Origin: JBOFFI01 sp051657245
Lineage (GTDB): Bacteria; Pseudomonadota; Alphaproteobacteria; Holosporales; JBOFFI01
Direction: 5' to 3'
Assembly: GCA_051657245.1 (NCBI GenBank)
Contig: JBOFKI010000030.1
Span: 1-11,957 of the forward strand
Length of the DNA: 11,957 bases
Part shown: piece by piece, positions 1-6,788 of the stretch
How the letters are laid out: each line of letters begins with the position of its first letter
How positions within the stretch are numbered: the stretch's first letter is position 1
The notes under the pieces: generated by a model
What the model was told of the DNA's origin: nothing
Databases searched by the model: none
The model's input: the letters and a program-made list of their open reading frames with translations, nothing else
Program-made: the position numbers and the translations under genes

Positions 1-254
1 AAATGAGTGCAAACCTTCGAGATTTTACTTTGATCGATCACCAAAACAACCTGTCGTCCTTGGGCACAGATCATGTCAACAAGACTAAAAACGAAGCCTT
101 TCATGACGATAAAAAGGTCCATCAAAGCGTTGGCCAAAACCTTTGTTCTCTTGTTAAAACGCAGCTTTTTACAAAACCCAGGCTTGCCTTTCGAAAACGA
201 GAACGACGATGCTTGCAATTTGAAGCAGTTTAACAACATTAGAATTTTAGCCAT
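1..254 (-). CDS. Partial transposase-like ORF (IS4-type), runs off the left edge
   Basis: On the minus strand an ATG at 254-252 opens a frame of 84 codons that reaches the window edge without a stop. The protein is basic and hydrophobic. Near its end it has QVVLVIDQSKIS, which resembles the strand carrying the first catalytic aspartate of IS4-type DDE transposases, preceded by a helix-rich N-terminal part as in those enzymes. The frames on the plus strand over the same bases look like shadows. No convincing ribosome binding site stands at the usual distance, and I see no terminal inverted repeat between 255 and 661, so this may be a degraded end of an insertion sequence. The family call comes from motif memory over a short stretch; the rest of the gene lies outside the window. 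Confidence 0.4.
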   Translation of the reverse strand, partial: MAKILMLLNCFKLQASSFSFSKGKPGFCKKLRFNKRTKVLANALMDLFIVMKGFVFSLVDMICAQGRQVVLVIDQSKISKVCTH

Positions 255-362
255 GAAACAGATTTTTATTTTCCCCTCACACACGCGTGCGCGGAAACGG
301 GAATGGCAGAAAAAAGCCCACCAAAAGCTTTAAAAAATGTCCTAGAATCTGACGGCTGCACC

Positions 363-485
363 TTAGCGGAGACAGGCCTGCAGGAGGAGTTGAAGGGTGT
401 GTAGCGTCAACCGCGGACCCTCCATCGCTTTGTTATCGAGGAATGATTGCATCAGCTTAGCCAATTTAATCTTTTCATCATACAT
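363..485 (-). CDS. Small 40-residue ORF of unknown function with a good ribosome binding site
   Basis: An ATG at 485-483 (minus strand) follows AGAAGG with a 7-base gap, which is close to ideal for initiation. The 40-residue product starts MYDEKIKLAKLMQSFLDNKA and ends in a leucine-rich amphipathic stretch before TAA at 365-363. It has no signal peptide and no motif I recognise. It lies about 110 bases upstream of the transposase-like fragment on the same strand, so it could be a remnant of the same mobile element, a small helical protein, or the surviving front of a decayed gene. A 33-codon ORF on the opposite strand (303-404) overlaps it but has no ribosome binding site. Only the start signal and plausible amino-acid composition support it. 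Confidence 0.3.
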   Translation of the reverse strand: MYDEKIKLAKLMQSFLDNKAMEGPRLTLHTLQLLLQACLR

Positions 486-661
486 AAATTGACCTTCTAG
501 GCATTATTTTTCAATAAATACATTAAGATACCACACTTTATTTTAAAATTTGGCCAAGCAGCCTTCTCTTTTTATTAATATTTTTTTATTACAAATAATT
601 AGATAATAGTTAGTATTATTAATTATTATTTTTATTTAAAATAACATGAGGGATGTAATCA
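486..661. other. AT-rich gene-free leader ahead of the L,D-transpeptidase gene
   Basis: This stretch is strongly AT-rich, especially 575-645, where several overlapping TATTAT and TTAATA-like hexamers occur. The promoter of the downstream gene is probably here, but too many equivalent candidates exist to pick one. No ORF with a credible start, no RNA gene and no strong hairpin was seen. Confidence 0.5.
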
Positions 662-664
662 TTG
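648..664 (+). promoter_or_regulatory. Ribosome binding site deciding a TTG start
   Basis: GAGGGA at 648-653 lies 8 bases before a TTG at 662-664. The first in-frame ATG (677-679) has only a weak GAAGA at 664-668. The site therefore favours the TTG start, although both starts leave a workable signal peptide. Confidence 0.5.
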
Positions 665-2287
665 AAGAATACAAATATGAAATTATCACGTTTCTTTTTT
701 TTATTCTTTTTGATGTGGGGAATCATATCGCTTCCAGTCGGTAATGGGTATGGAATTTCCTCTGATGCAGAAACAAAATCCCCAAATACCTCCCCATTTT
801 CTTTTGACCGAGAAGCCCTTGATCAATGGTATGAAGAGCGCCAAGGGGCTCCCCTTTGGTTTTCAGGCAATAGACTTTCCTCTGAAGGAAAACAAGCGGT
901 TAGCGCACTAGCATTGGCTCAAACCCACGGCATCAGCCCACAACGCTATCAAGATCTACTTGCGCAAATTGGCATAGCGGCTGAGTTCAACCCCTCGGAT
1001 CTAGCAAAATTAGATTATCAGCTCACCCTGACTGTTCTAGACTACATTTCTTTGATTGGTGGTGAACGCACCAACCTTAAAAATCTAGATCACCAACTTT
1101 ACGTCAAAGTGAAAGAGCTTAATGAAGTTGCTTTGCTGCGAAAAAGCTTTGAATCTGAGAAGCAACCCTGGCTGGAGCAAATTTTACCACATCATTCCCA
1201 GTACCAAGCCTTGCAAAAAATTTTAATGCGATACCTGGAAAAACAAAAACAAGGCGGCTGGCCCCAGATTTCCTTAAATATAAAAGCCCAGCTAGGGGAT
1301 CGACACATTTGGGTAACCCAGCTGCGACAACAACTTGTGATGCAAGACGCGATGGATGGCACAGATATCAACTCAGATCTGTTTGACCAATCCATTCAAA
1401 AAGCTCTTAAGATTTTTCAACTTTCCCACGGATTAAAACCAGATGGAGATTTAGGCAAAGAAACGCTAGAAGCTTTGAATATCCCGGTTGAAAAGCGAAT
1501 TGAGCAGATCACTTTAAACCTGGAACGGTGGCGCTGGCTTCCCCAAGATCTTGGGGATAAATATATCATTGTCAACATCCCTACCTATGAGCTTTATGGC
1601 GTGAAAGGTGGAAAAATGTCCCTTAAAATGCCCATTATTGTGGGAAAGGCTTATCGAAAAACCCCCATTTTTAACGCCAACATGACCCATATTGTGCTTA
1701 ACCCGTCTTGGACTGTCCCCCAAAGCATTGCGGTAAAAGATAAAGTTCCTCTCTTTTCAAAAAACCCTTCCCTTGTCAGCAAAGGAAATTACCGCATTTT
1801 TACGAAAGATGGGGCAGAGGTTAGCCCAGAAAATGTTAATTGGGGTGCCTATCATGGAAATCCTTCGCTCCCTTACGTGATCAAACAATCTCCAGGAGTT
1901 CACAATGCTTTGGGAAAAATTAAATTCCACATCCAAAACCCTTTCAGCATTTATTTGCACGGAACACCTAATCAAAAGCTGTTTAGCGCCTACCAAAGAG
2001 CCTTCAGTTCTGGCTGTATCCGTGTTGCTTTTCCTATAGAGCTCGCTTCTTTTGTTTTAGATTCACCCCAGTGGTCTAAACAGTCCCTTGAAGCCAAAAC
2101 CAAAAACAATAAAACTGAAAGCATTCCCCTCAAAGCACCTTTGCCTGTTTACCTGACCTATATGACTGTTTGGGTTCGGGATGATGGCCAAGTTTCTTTT
2201 GCTAAAGATATTTATGGAAAAGATTCAAATGTCGCCAAATTTGTTCAAAAAAATTTGAACACACCTTCTCCCAGAGCTTCATTTTAA
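662..2287 (+). CDS. L,D-transpeptidase of the YcbB/LdtD type, exported
   Basis: This enzyme should form 3-3 peptide crosslinks in peptidoglycan, or attach proteins to it, in the periplasm. The 541 residues begin with a short basic segment and a phenylalanine/leucine-rich stretch (about residues 10-28) that fits a signal peptide or N-terminal anchor. Residues about 48-100 match the YcbB N-terminal scaffold (QWYEERQGAPLWF, then AQTHGISPQRY). A peptidoglycan-binding segment spans about 241-275 (ALKIFQLSHGLKPDG), and the YkuD catalytic domain about 300-465. His433 in HGTP and the nucleophile Cys452 in SSGCIRV are present, with the spacing typical of the family. Order and length agree with an intact YcbB-like protein. 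TTG 662 is chosen for its ribosome binding site; ATG 677 would shorten it by five residues. It ends 6 bases from the convergent MFS gene, with no terminator visible between them. Confidence 0.93.
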   Translation: MKNTNMKLSRFFFLFFLMWGIISLPVGNGYGISSDAETKSPNTSPFSFDREALDQWYEERQGAPLWFSGNRLSSEGKQAVSALALAQTHGISPQRYQDLLAQIGIAAEFNPSDLAKLDYQLTLTVLDYISLIGGERTNLKNLDHQLYVKVKELNEVALLRKSFESEKQPWLEQILPHHSQYQALQKILMRYLEKQKQGGWPQISLNIKAQLGDRHIWVTQLRQQLVMQDAMDGTDINSDLFDQSIQKALKIFQLSHGLKPDGDLGKETLEALNIPVEKRIEQITLNLERWRWLPQDLGDKYIIVNIPTYELYGVKGGKMSLKMPIIVGKAYRKTPIFNANMTHIVLNPSWTVPQSIAVKDKVPLFSKNPSLVSKGNYRIFTKDGAEVSPENVNWGAYHGNPSLPYVIKQSPGVHNALGKIKFHIQNPFSIYLHGTPNQKLFSAYQRAFSSGCIRVAFPIELASFVLDSPQWSKQSLEAKTKNNKTESIPLKAPLPVYLTYMTVWVRDDGQVSFAKDIYGKDSNVAKFVQKNLNTPSPRASF

Positions 2288-2293
2288 GATAAC

Positions 2294-3595
2294 TCAAGCA
2301 ACTTTAGGGAGCTGCAAATCTTCCTCTTCTGGATGTTGCCCAGTATCATCAGTATAACGATACGGCGCGTCAATTTTTTCAAAATGTTTGATAGCCCACG
2401 TGTAAGTAACAAGAGAGGGAATCATAATCACCCAGAGCCCCCAATGCCCTAACCAAGCTGTGAGATAAATTAAACCAAACGATGTAATCACGAACATCAA
2501 GGCTTTTGCAAAAGCAAAACCCAAGGTAGCAGAAGTCATACGCTTCATCACCGGCATGTGACGGTAAAAAATCGCCGCAGCTGGAAATTGCCCTACCCCA
2601 AAAAAACCGACAAAAAACTGGAGCAATAATACCTGAAACGCGGAAACATGATCAAGGACGAAAGGCAAAAGCACGACGCAGGGCGCCAACCCAAGCAACA
2701 AAAATTTAACCAATTTTAAAGGATAAATTCGATAGCTGAGCTGAGCAAACAAAATATTGGCAACAACGAACGAAGCTGAAGCTATAAAATTATTTTGAAG
2801 GATTGCACTGGACGTGTAATGAAATCCTTGCTTTAAAATGTCCGCGCAGTAGAAAAAAACAAAATACATCCAAACCGGACCTGCGCAAAAAATAAAAAAA
2901 AGGGCTAAAAAAGTTCGCGAATCTACTTTTTCAGACAGGGCGTTGGCAAGACGCTCCTTTCTTTTTTTAAGGAACTCAGGAGTTTCCCGAAGATTGCTGC
3001 GGGCCGCTGTGCCTATAACAGCGATGGTCGCGCCAAAGAAAAAAATAGGCCTCCAATCATAAGAAAACGTGGTGATAAGCGTTGCAATACCTAAAGCCAC
3101 CATACCACCAATGCTCGCAGAAACAGTCAACCAAGCAACGGCAGGGTGGCGCACAGGCAAAGGAATGGTTTCTGTCAGATAAATCCCCGCACCGACAATC
3201 TCCCCCATGGAAGACATACCTTGAATGGCTCGGCAAAGGGTCACAATCCAAGCAGCTGCAATCCCAATGGATTCGTAAGTTGGCACAAACGCCATGGTCG
3301 CGCAAGAAGCTGACATTAAAAAACTGGTCAGCACAACCGTTTGTTTCCGCCCAATATGATCTCCAATATAGCCAAATAAGAGCGCACCAAAGGGCCTGAA
3401 GACAAAAGACGAACAAAACGCAAAGGCAGCTAGAAGAGACGACGTAAAAGCATCTGTTTTAGGAAAAAAGAGCTCATTAAGGAAGACCGCCATATGCACA
3501 TAAAGCATCAGGTCAAAATATTCAAAAAAAGTTCCGATTTGTAAAAGACCTATCGATTCTTTTTGCCTATTAGTCATTGATGAAAAATATCCCAT
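2294..3595 (-). CDS. MFS transporter, metabolite:H+ symporter (ProP-like) family
   Basis: A 433-residue inner-membrane protein with about twelve hydrophobic segments. Residues 21-32 (GTFFEYFDLMLY) correspond to the first helix typical of the MHS family, and residues 75-85 (GYIGDHIGRKQ) are the MFS motif A loop between helices 2 and 3. RETPEFLKKR at 203-212 opens the central loop as in MHS proteins. A hydrophilic tail rich in acidic residues follows the last helix. Family members import small solutes such as proline, betaine, citrate or ketoglutarate with protons; the substrate cannot be read from sequence. The ATG at 3595 has GAGG 5 bases upstream, whereas Met7 has no site, so the first is preferred. 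The gene is separated from fmt by about 100 bases carrying its own candidate promoter. Confidence 0.92.
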   Translation of the reverse strand: MGYFSSMTNRQKESIGLLQIGTFFEYFDLMLYVHMAVFLNELFFPKTDAFTSSLLAAFAFCSSFVFRPFGALLFGYIGDHIGRKQTVVLTSFLMSASCATMAFVPTYESIGIAAAWIVTLCRAIQGMSSMGEIVGAGIYLTETIPLPVRHPAVAWLTVSASIGGMVALGIATLITTFSYDWRPIFFFGATIAVIGTAARSNLRETPEFLKKRKERLANALSEKVDSRTFLALFFIFCAGPVWMYFVFFYCADILKQGFHYTSSAILQNNFIASASFVVANILFAQLSYRIYPLKLVKFLLLGLAPCVVLLPFVLDHVSAFQVLLLQFFVGFFGVGQFPAAAIFYRHMPVMKRMTSATLGFAFAKALMFVITSFGLIYLTAWLGHWGLWVIMIPSLVTYTWAIKHFEKIDAPYRYTDDTGQHPEEEDLQLPKVA

Positions 3596-3625
3596 TGAAA
3601 CCTCACTTTATTCTTTTTTTTACGA

Positions 3626-3654
3626 TTGATAAATAAAAAAAAACGTTTCGTCAA
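3626..3654 (-). promoter_or_regulatory. Candidate sigma-70-like promoter for the MFS transporter gene
   Basis: On the minus strand TTGACG (3654-3649) is followed after 17 bases by TATCAA (3631-3626). The -35 matches five of six consensus bases and the -10 four of six, lacking the final T. Transcription would begin near 3619, about 24 bases before the ATG. It lies inside the inverted repeat. Confidence 0.35.
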
Positions 3655-3667
3655 TTTTTTTTATCAA
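3626..3667. repeat. AT-rich imperfect inverted repeat between fmt and the transporter gene
   Basis: TTGATAAA at 3626-3633, followed by a T and an A run, is mirrored by a T run and TTATCAA ending at 3667. The arms pair over roughly 13 bases with one bulged base and enclose a short CG-containing loop. It follows the fmt stop on the minus strand and could help end fmt transcription, but the stem is almost pure A/T, unlike a normal intrinsic terminator. Confidence 0.4.
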
Positions 3668-3695
3668 AAAACTTTTCAGGCCGGTGATAGATGGC

Positions 3696-4661
3696 TTAAG
3701 CTAAAAAATCGTCTTCTGCGGGGGTATAGCCATTTAAAAAAGAATCTAAGCTTTGGGGCTTGCCTCCCTCCAACAACACCTGCAAAGGACGAAGGCTCCC
3801 CTCTTTGCAGCTGATCAGCATACGATCATCCAACAACTTTCCAGGAATCCCTGTTTGAGGCTCAAGCTTGGCTTCTAAAATTTTGAGCCGCTTTTGGCGC
3901 CAGGTGCACCATGTGCCAGGAGAAGGGTTAAGGGCTCGGATTTTTCGCTCTAAAACAAAGGCAGGCATGTTCCAATCCAACTCTCCCTCCTCTTTTTTTA
4001 CCTTAGAAGCATAGGTTATACCTTCCGTTGGTTGAAGCTGCAGCGGACGCTGCCCTTTTAAAAAAGGAAAAAGCTCTTGGGAAAGGAGATCAGCACCCAT
4101 CTTAGAAAGCGTCTCTTGGAGCTGAAGATAGGTTGCGTCAGGCAAGATAGAAACCTCTTGGGTTGCAAAAAAAGGCCCCGTATCAAGCCCCTCATCCATC
4201 TTCATGAGGGTGATGCCTGTGGTTGGGTCTCCTTCAAGAATAGCCCTATGAATAGGAGCCGCACCCCGCCACCGTGGAAGCAGAGATGCATGCACGTTAA
4301 TACACCCCAGAGGAGGAATGTCTAAAACAGTCTTAGGGAGCAAAAGTCCATAGGCCACCACCACCACCACATCAGGGCTGAGGGAAGCCAAATGGGCCTG
4401 TGCTTCAAGAGATTTGAGAGAAGAAGGCGTTTCAACGGGCACCCCCCAACCCTCAGCAAGTTGATGAACGGGGGTTCTTTCAAGCTGGTGTCCTCTGTTC
4501 TTGGGTCGTGGCGGCTGGGTGTAAACAGCAACAACCTCATAGCGCGGATCTTCTAAAAGCGCTTTCAAGGAAGGTGTCGCAAATTCCGGAGATCCCATGA
4601 AGGCGACGCGCACTTTTCCCCCAAAAGCATCTTCTTTTTTTGAATTAGGTTGCAGGGTCAT
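3696..4661 (-). CDS. fmt: Methionyl-tRNA formyltransferase
   Basis: Transfers a formyl group from 10-formyltetrahydrofolate to Met-tRNA(fMet) in the cytoplasm, preparing the initiator tRNA. The protein has the N-terminal motif VAFMGSPEFATP, the folate-enzyme signature NVHASLLPRWRGAAPIH and MDEGLDTG. With the start used here the catalytic residues are Asn122, His124 and Asp160. The C-terminal tRNA-binding domain follows from about residue 220 (LDWN, then IRALNPSPGTW) and appears complete at 321 residues. ATG 4661 overlaps the end of def by 17 bases and has only a distant AAAGG. A GTG at 4613, 4 bases after GGGGG, would remove 16 residues, start at MRVAFMGSPEF as family members usually do, and place the catalytic residues at 106, 108 and 144, exactly as in E. 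coli Fmt. Either start may be used. Confidence 0.97.
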   Translation of the reverse strand: MTLQPNSKKEDAFGGKVRVAFMGSPEFATPSLKALLEDPRYEVVAVYTQPPRPKNRGHQLERTPVHQLAEGWGVPVETPSSLKSLEAQAHLASLSPDVVVVVAYGLLLPKTVLDIPPLGCINVHASLLPRWRGAAPIHRAILEGDPTTGITLMKMDEGLDTGPFFATQEVSILPDATYLQLQETLSKMGADLLSQELFPFLKGQRPLQLQPTEGITYASKVKKEEGELDWNMPAFVLERKIRALNPSPGTWCTWRQKRLKILEAKLEPQTGIPGKLLDDRMLISCKEGSLRPLQVLLEGGKPQSLDSFLNGYTPAEDDFLA

Positions 4662-5199
4662 CAGCAGATTTTTTTGCCTTTATGAGTTTTTTAGCAATCA
4701 TCTCCCGCTTCAAAGGAGAAATGCGCTGGAGGTAAAGGATGCCATCGAGATGGTCAATCTCATGCTGAAGACAAACCCCCAAAAGGCCTGTTCCGTGGAG
4801 CTCGCAAATATTTCCCTTAGGATCTAAGTAGCGCACTTTTACTTCCGCTGGACGCACCACATCTGCGTAATGCCCTGGAACCGAGAGACACCCCTCCTTG
4901 AAAGCAACCTTTTCTTCACAAGCCCAAATTACTTCTGGGTTAATCAATTTGATGGCTTTTCGAGGCACAGAAACAGCTTTTTCTTCCATTTCTGCCCCTT
5001 CCCTGACTTGCTCAACATCCATTACAACTAGGCGTTTGAAAATATTCACTTGGGGGGCAGCCAAACCAACCCCCTCATAGGCATACATGGTTTCTTCCAT
5101 ATTATGTAGAATCTCTAAAATCTCATCATCAATCTTCTCAACAGGACGAGAAACCTGATGCAACCTTGGATCTGGCTCTACCAACACATCTAAAATCAT
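4645..5199 (-). CDS. def: Peptide deformylase
   Basis: A metalloenzyme that removes the N-formyl group from nascent proteins, reversing the mark set by the neighbouring Fmt. All three signature motifs are present: GVGLAAPQ at residues 43-50, EGCLSVPG at 102-109 with metal ligand Cys104, and HEIDH at 146-150 with ligands His146 and His150 and catalytic Glu147. The 184-residue length is normal, with a lysine-rich C-terminal tail. ATG 5199 is preceded by AAGGA about 10 bases away. The def-fmt overlap implies a single transcript and probably coupled translation. A good promoter lies immediately upstream, in the gap to the end of glpX. Confidence 0.98.
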   Translation of the reverse strand: MILDVLVEPDPRLHQVSRPVEKIDDEILEILHNMEETMYAYEGVGLAAPQVNIFKRLVVMDVEQVREGAEMEEKAVSVPRKAIKLINPEVIWACEEKVAFKEGCLSVPGHYADVVRPAEVKVRYLDPKGNICELHGTGLLGVCLQHEIDHLDGILYLQRISPLKREMIAKKLIKAKKSADDPAT

Positions 5200-5242
5200 C
5201 TAACGAAAATCCTTCAGATTCAAAATTTACCCAACTCCCCTT

Positions 5243-5270
5243 ATTGTAGCTCGCTCCACATAATCGTCAA
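5243..5270 (-). promoter_or_regulatory. Sigma-70-like promoter for def-fmt
   Basis: On the minus strand TTGACG (5270-5265) and TACAAT (5248-5243) are separated by 16 bases, each matching five of six consensus positions. Transcription would start near 5236 and give a leader of about 37 bases before the def ATG. It sits just beyond the glpX stop codon, so def-fmt need not rely on read-through from glpX. Confidence 0.6.
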
Positions 5271-5275
5271 TTGAT

Positions 5276-6220
5276 TTAAGACGACTTTAAATGACGGGTT
5301 TCCACCCTTCGAAGCGTTTGTGTTGAAGAGCATAAAACTAAGCTGTGAATCAGGGTTTTCCCAGGCGCATGACGAATTCCTTCTAATAATGACCCACTGG
5401 TTACCCCCGTGGCGCAAAACAAAACATCCCCCCCTGCCAGATCTTCTATCCCATAGAGCTTATCAAATTCAGTAATGCCACAAGCAAGGCCCCTTTTTTT
5501 CTCTTCATCAGTCTTAAAAACCAGACGCCCCTGCATCCACCCCCCGAGGCATTTAAGCGCCGCAGCAGCTAAAACCCCTTCCGGCGCACCTCCTGTTCCC
5601 ACATAAAGGTCTACCTCGCTTTCTGGCAAACAGGTTGCGATGGCCCCGCTCACATCCCCATCTGAAATAAAGAGGATAGCTGCCCCTGCATCTCGGATCC
5701 CTTGGATTAACTGAGCATGCCTAGGGCGATCGAGTACGCAAACCTTCAGCTCTTCTATTCCCTTCCCCTTCGCGTGGGCAAGCCTTTGCAGATTCTCTTG
5801 AATAGGGAACTCCAAGCCCAAAAGCTCTGGCGAAATTCCAGGACCCACCGCCAATTTTTCCATATAAACATCGGGAGATTTTAAAAGCTTTCCCTTTTCT
5901 CCAAAGGCGATGACGCTCATGGCGCCTGGGTCCCCCCGGGCTGTGAGGGTGGTTCCCTCAAGGGGGTCTAAAGCAATATCCACTTCAGGCCCTGTGCCAT
6001 CTCCAACAATTTCTCCCACATAAAGCATGGGGGCTTGGTCTCGCTCCCCCTCCCCTATCACAACGGTGCCTTGGATGGGAAGCTGATTTAACGCCTGACG
6101 CATCGCATCAACCGCAGCTTGATCGGCAGCTTTTTCAACCCCCCGTCCTATGAAACGAGATGCAGCAAGGGCTGTAATCTCTGTCACCCGAACGATCTCA
6201 AGGGATAGTGCTTGGTTCAT
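5276..6220 (-). CDS. glpX: Class II fructose-1,6-bisphosphatase
   Basis: Hydrolyses fructose 1,6-bisphosphate to fructose 6-phosphate, the gluconeogenic step opposing phosphofructokinase, in the cytoplasm. The 314-residue protein belongs to the lithium-sensitive phosphatase fold. Metal and substrate residues fall at family positions: Asp33 (AADQAAVDAM), Glu57 (GEGERDQAP), Asp85 and Glu88 (DPLEGTT), and Glu214 (GGAPEGV). ATG 6220 is chosen because MNQALSLEIVRVTE is the usual GlpX N-terminus and AAAGG stands 7 bases upstream. The frame stays open up to 6322, but the extra 34 residues are basic, unlike the family, and overlap the upstream lipoprotein gene. That gene ends 19 bases before this start, so the two are probably co-transcribed. 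No truncation is seen. Confidence 0.97.
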   Translation of the reverse strand: MNQALSLEIVRVTEITALAASRFIGRGVEKAADQAAVDAMRQALNQLPIQGTVVIGEGERDQAPMLYVGEIVGDGTGPEVDIALDPLEGTTLTARGDPGAMSVIAFGEKGKLLKSPDVYMEKLAVGPGISPELLGLEFPIQENLQRLAHAKGKGIEELKVCVLDRPRHAQLIQGIRDAGAAILFISDGDVSGAIATCLPESEVDLYVGTGGAPEGVLAAAALKCLGGWMQGRLVFKTDEEKKRGLACGITEFDKLYGIEDLAGGDVLFCATGVTSGSLLEGIRHAPGKTLIHSLVLCSSTQTLRRVETRHLKSS

Positions 6221-6239
6221 GCTATAACCTTTCCAATTT

Positions 6240-6530
6240 TTACTGGATCTGTTTTTTGTCCGAAGCCACTTTTGAGCGGATTGTTTTTTGAGCTTGCTCC
6301 AAACGCTTCTTTTCAGATTCAAGCGCTCGCCTATCTACCCCATGCTGTTCAGGAACCTCCCTGGCATGGATTTTTCTAGGCTTTAAGGCTTCTTCGCGGG
6401 TGGGAACTTGATTTAAATCAATATAGCGGCCCTTTTCAAGGTGGGGCTGATCCGTCAAGCGACCTTCCAAATCGGGCGTACAACCGCCGAGAAAGCAACT
6501 CACACAAATATAAGGAAAAAAACGTGGCAT
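6240..6530 (-). CDS. Small predicted lipoprotein upstream of glpX
   Basis: A 96-residue protein with a short hydrophobic N-terminus ending in FLGGC, a plausible lipobox with Cys17 as the lipidated residue. The mature part is hydrophilic, with GRYIDLNQVPTREEA followed by a highly charged lysine/glutamate/arginine-rich helix. Short lipoproteins carrying a similar LN.VP segment near the N-terminus are common in alphaproteobacteria; their role is unknown to me, and this likeness is from memory. The only in-frame ATG at a suitable place is 6530; its ribosome binding site is weak (AGG three bases away). The gene is 19 bases upstream of glpX and follows a good promoter, so it is probably the first gene of that transcript. 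The lipobox departs slightly from consensus, so outer-membrane location is likely rather than certain. Confidence 0.7.
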   Translation of the reverse strand: MPRFFPYICVSCFLGGCTPDLEGRLTDQPHLEKGRYIDLNQVPTREEALKPRKIHAREVPEQHGVDRRALESEKKRLEQAQKTIRSKVASDKKQIQ

Positions 6531-6605
6531 AAGCCTGATTATGTTGGGTAGGTCTTATAAAATCAAGTTTTTTTTGACTCATCTGTTAAAATGTATATTG
6601 GTGCG

Positions 6606-6634
6606 ACTATATCCAAAAATAATCAAAAAGACAA
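6606..6634 (-). promoter_or_regulatory. Sigma-70-like promoter for the lipoprotein-glpX pair
   Basis: On the minus strand TTGTCT (6634-6629) is followed after exactly 17 bases by TATAGT (6611-6606), matching four and five of six consensus bases. Transcription would start near 6599, leaving a leader of about 70 bases before the lipoprotein ATG. Confidence 0.5.
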
Positions 6635-6666
6635 CTTTTTTATAACCAACTGACATTTTTCGTCAA

Positions 6667-6695
6667 GTTCGTGCGTACAAGCACCAACCTTTTTT
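6667..6695 (+). terminator. Terminator-like hairpin in the divergent spacer, no gene in front of it
   Basis: GTTCGTGC (6667-6674) and GCACCAAC (6681-6688) pair over 8 bases with one C-C mismatch around a GTACAA loop, followed by C and six T. The shape is that of an intrinsic terminator on the plus strand, yet no plus-strand gene lies upstream in the spacer. It may end a short RNA, act as an attenuator ahead of the suhB-like gene, or be chance. Confidence 0.3.
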
Positions 6696-6788
6696 ATAAA
6701 GAATCCCCCCTTCCCGTTAAAAGCTTAACTATGCTAGGGTGGGGAGCAGTTTTCTGTTTTTAAAGTTCATCAAAGGTATTGCTTCATT

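Noticed and set aside
3..333. Plus-strand ORFs at 3-233 and 73-333
   Set aside because: They have no ribosome binding site and no recognisable motif, and lie opposite the more protein-like minus-strand transposase-type frame.
303..404. 33-residue plus-strand ORF starting MAEKSPPKAL
   Set aside because: No usable ribosome binding site, and it overlaps the minus-strand 40-residue ORF, which has a strong one.
2281..2296. Shared terminator between the convergent transpeptidase and transporter genes
   Set aside because: Only 6 bases separate the stops and no stem with a T run is visible.
3057..3416. Cysteine/tryptophan-rich ORF on the minus strand and its plus-strand counterpart at 3082-3399
   Set aside because: Both lie wholly within the MFS transporter gene in other frames and have unnatural composition.
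6221..6322. Longer glpX start adding 34 residues
   Set aside because: The extension is basic and unlike GlpX N-termini, overlaps the upstream lipoprotein gene, and ATG 6220 has a good ribosome binding site.
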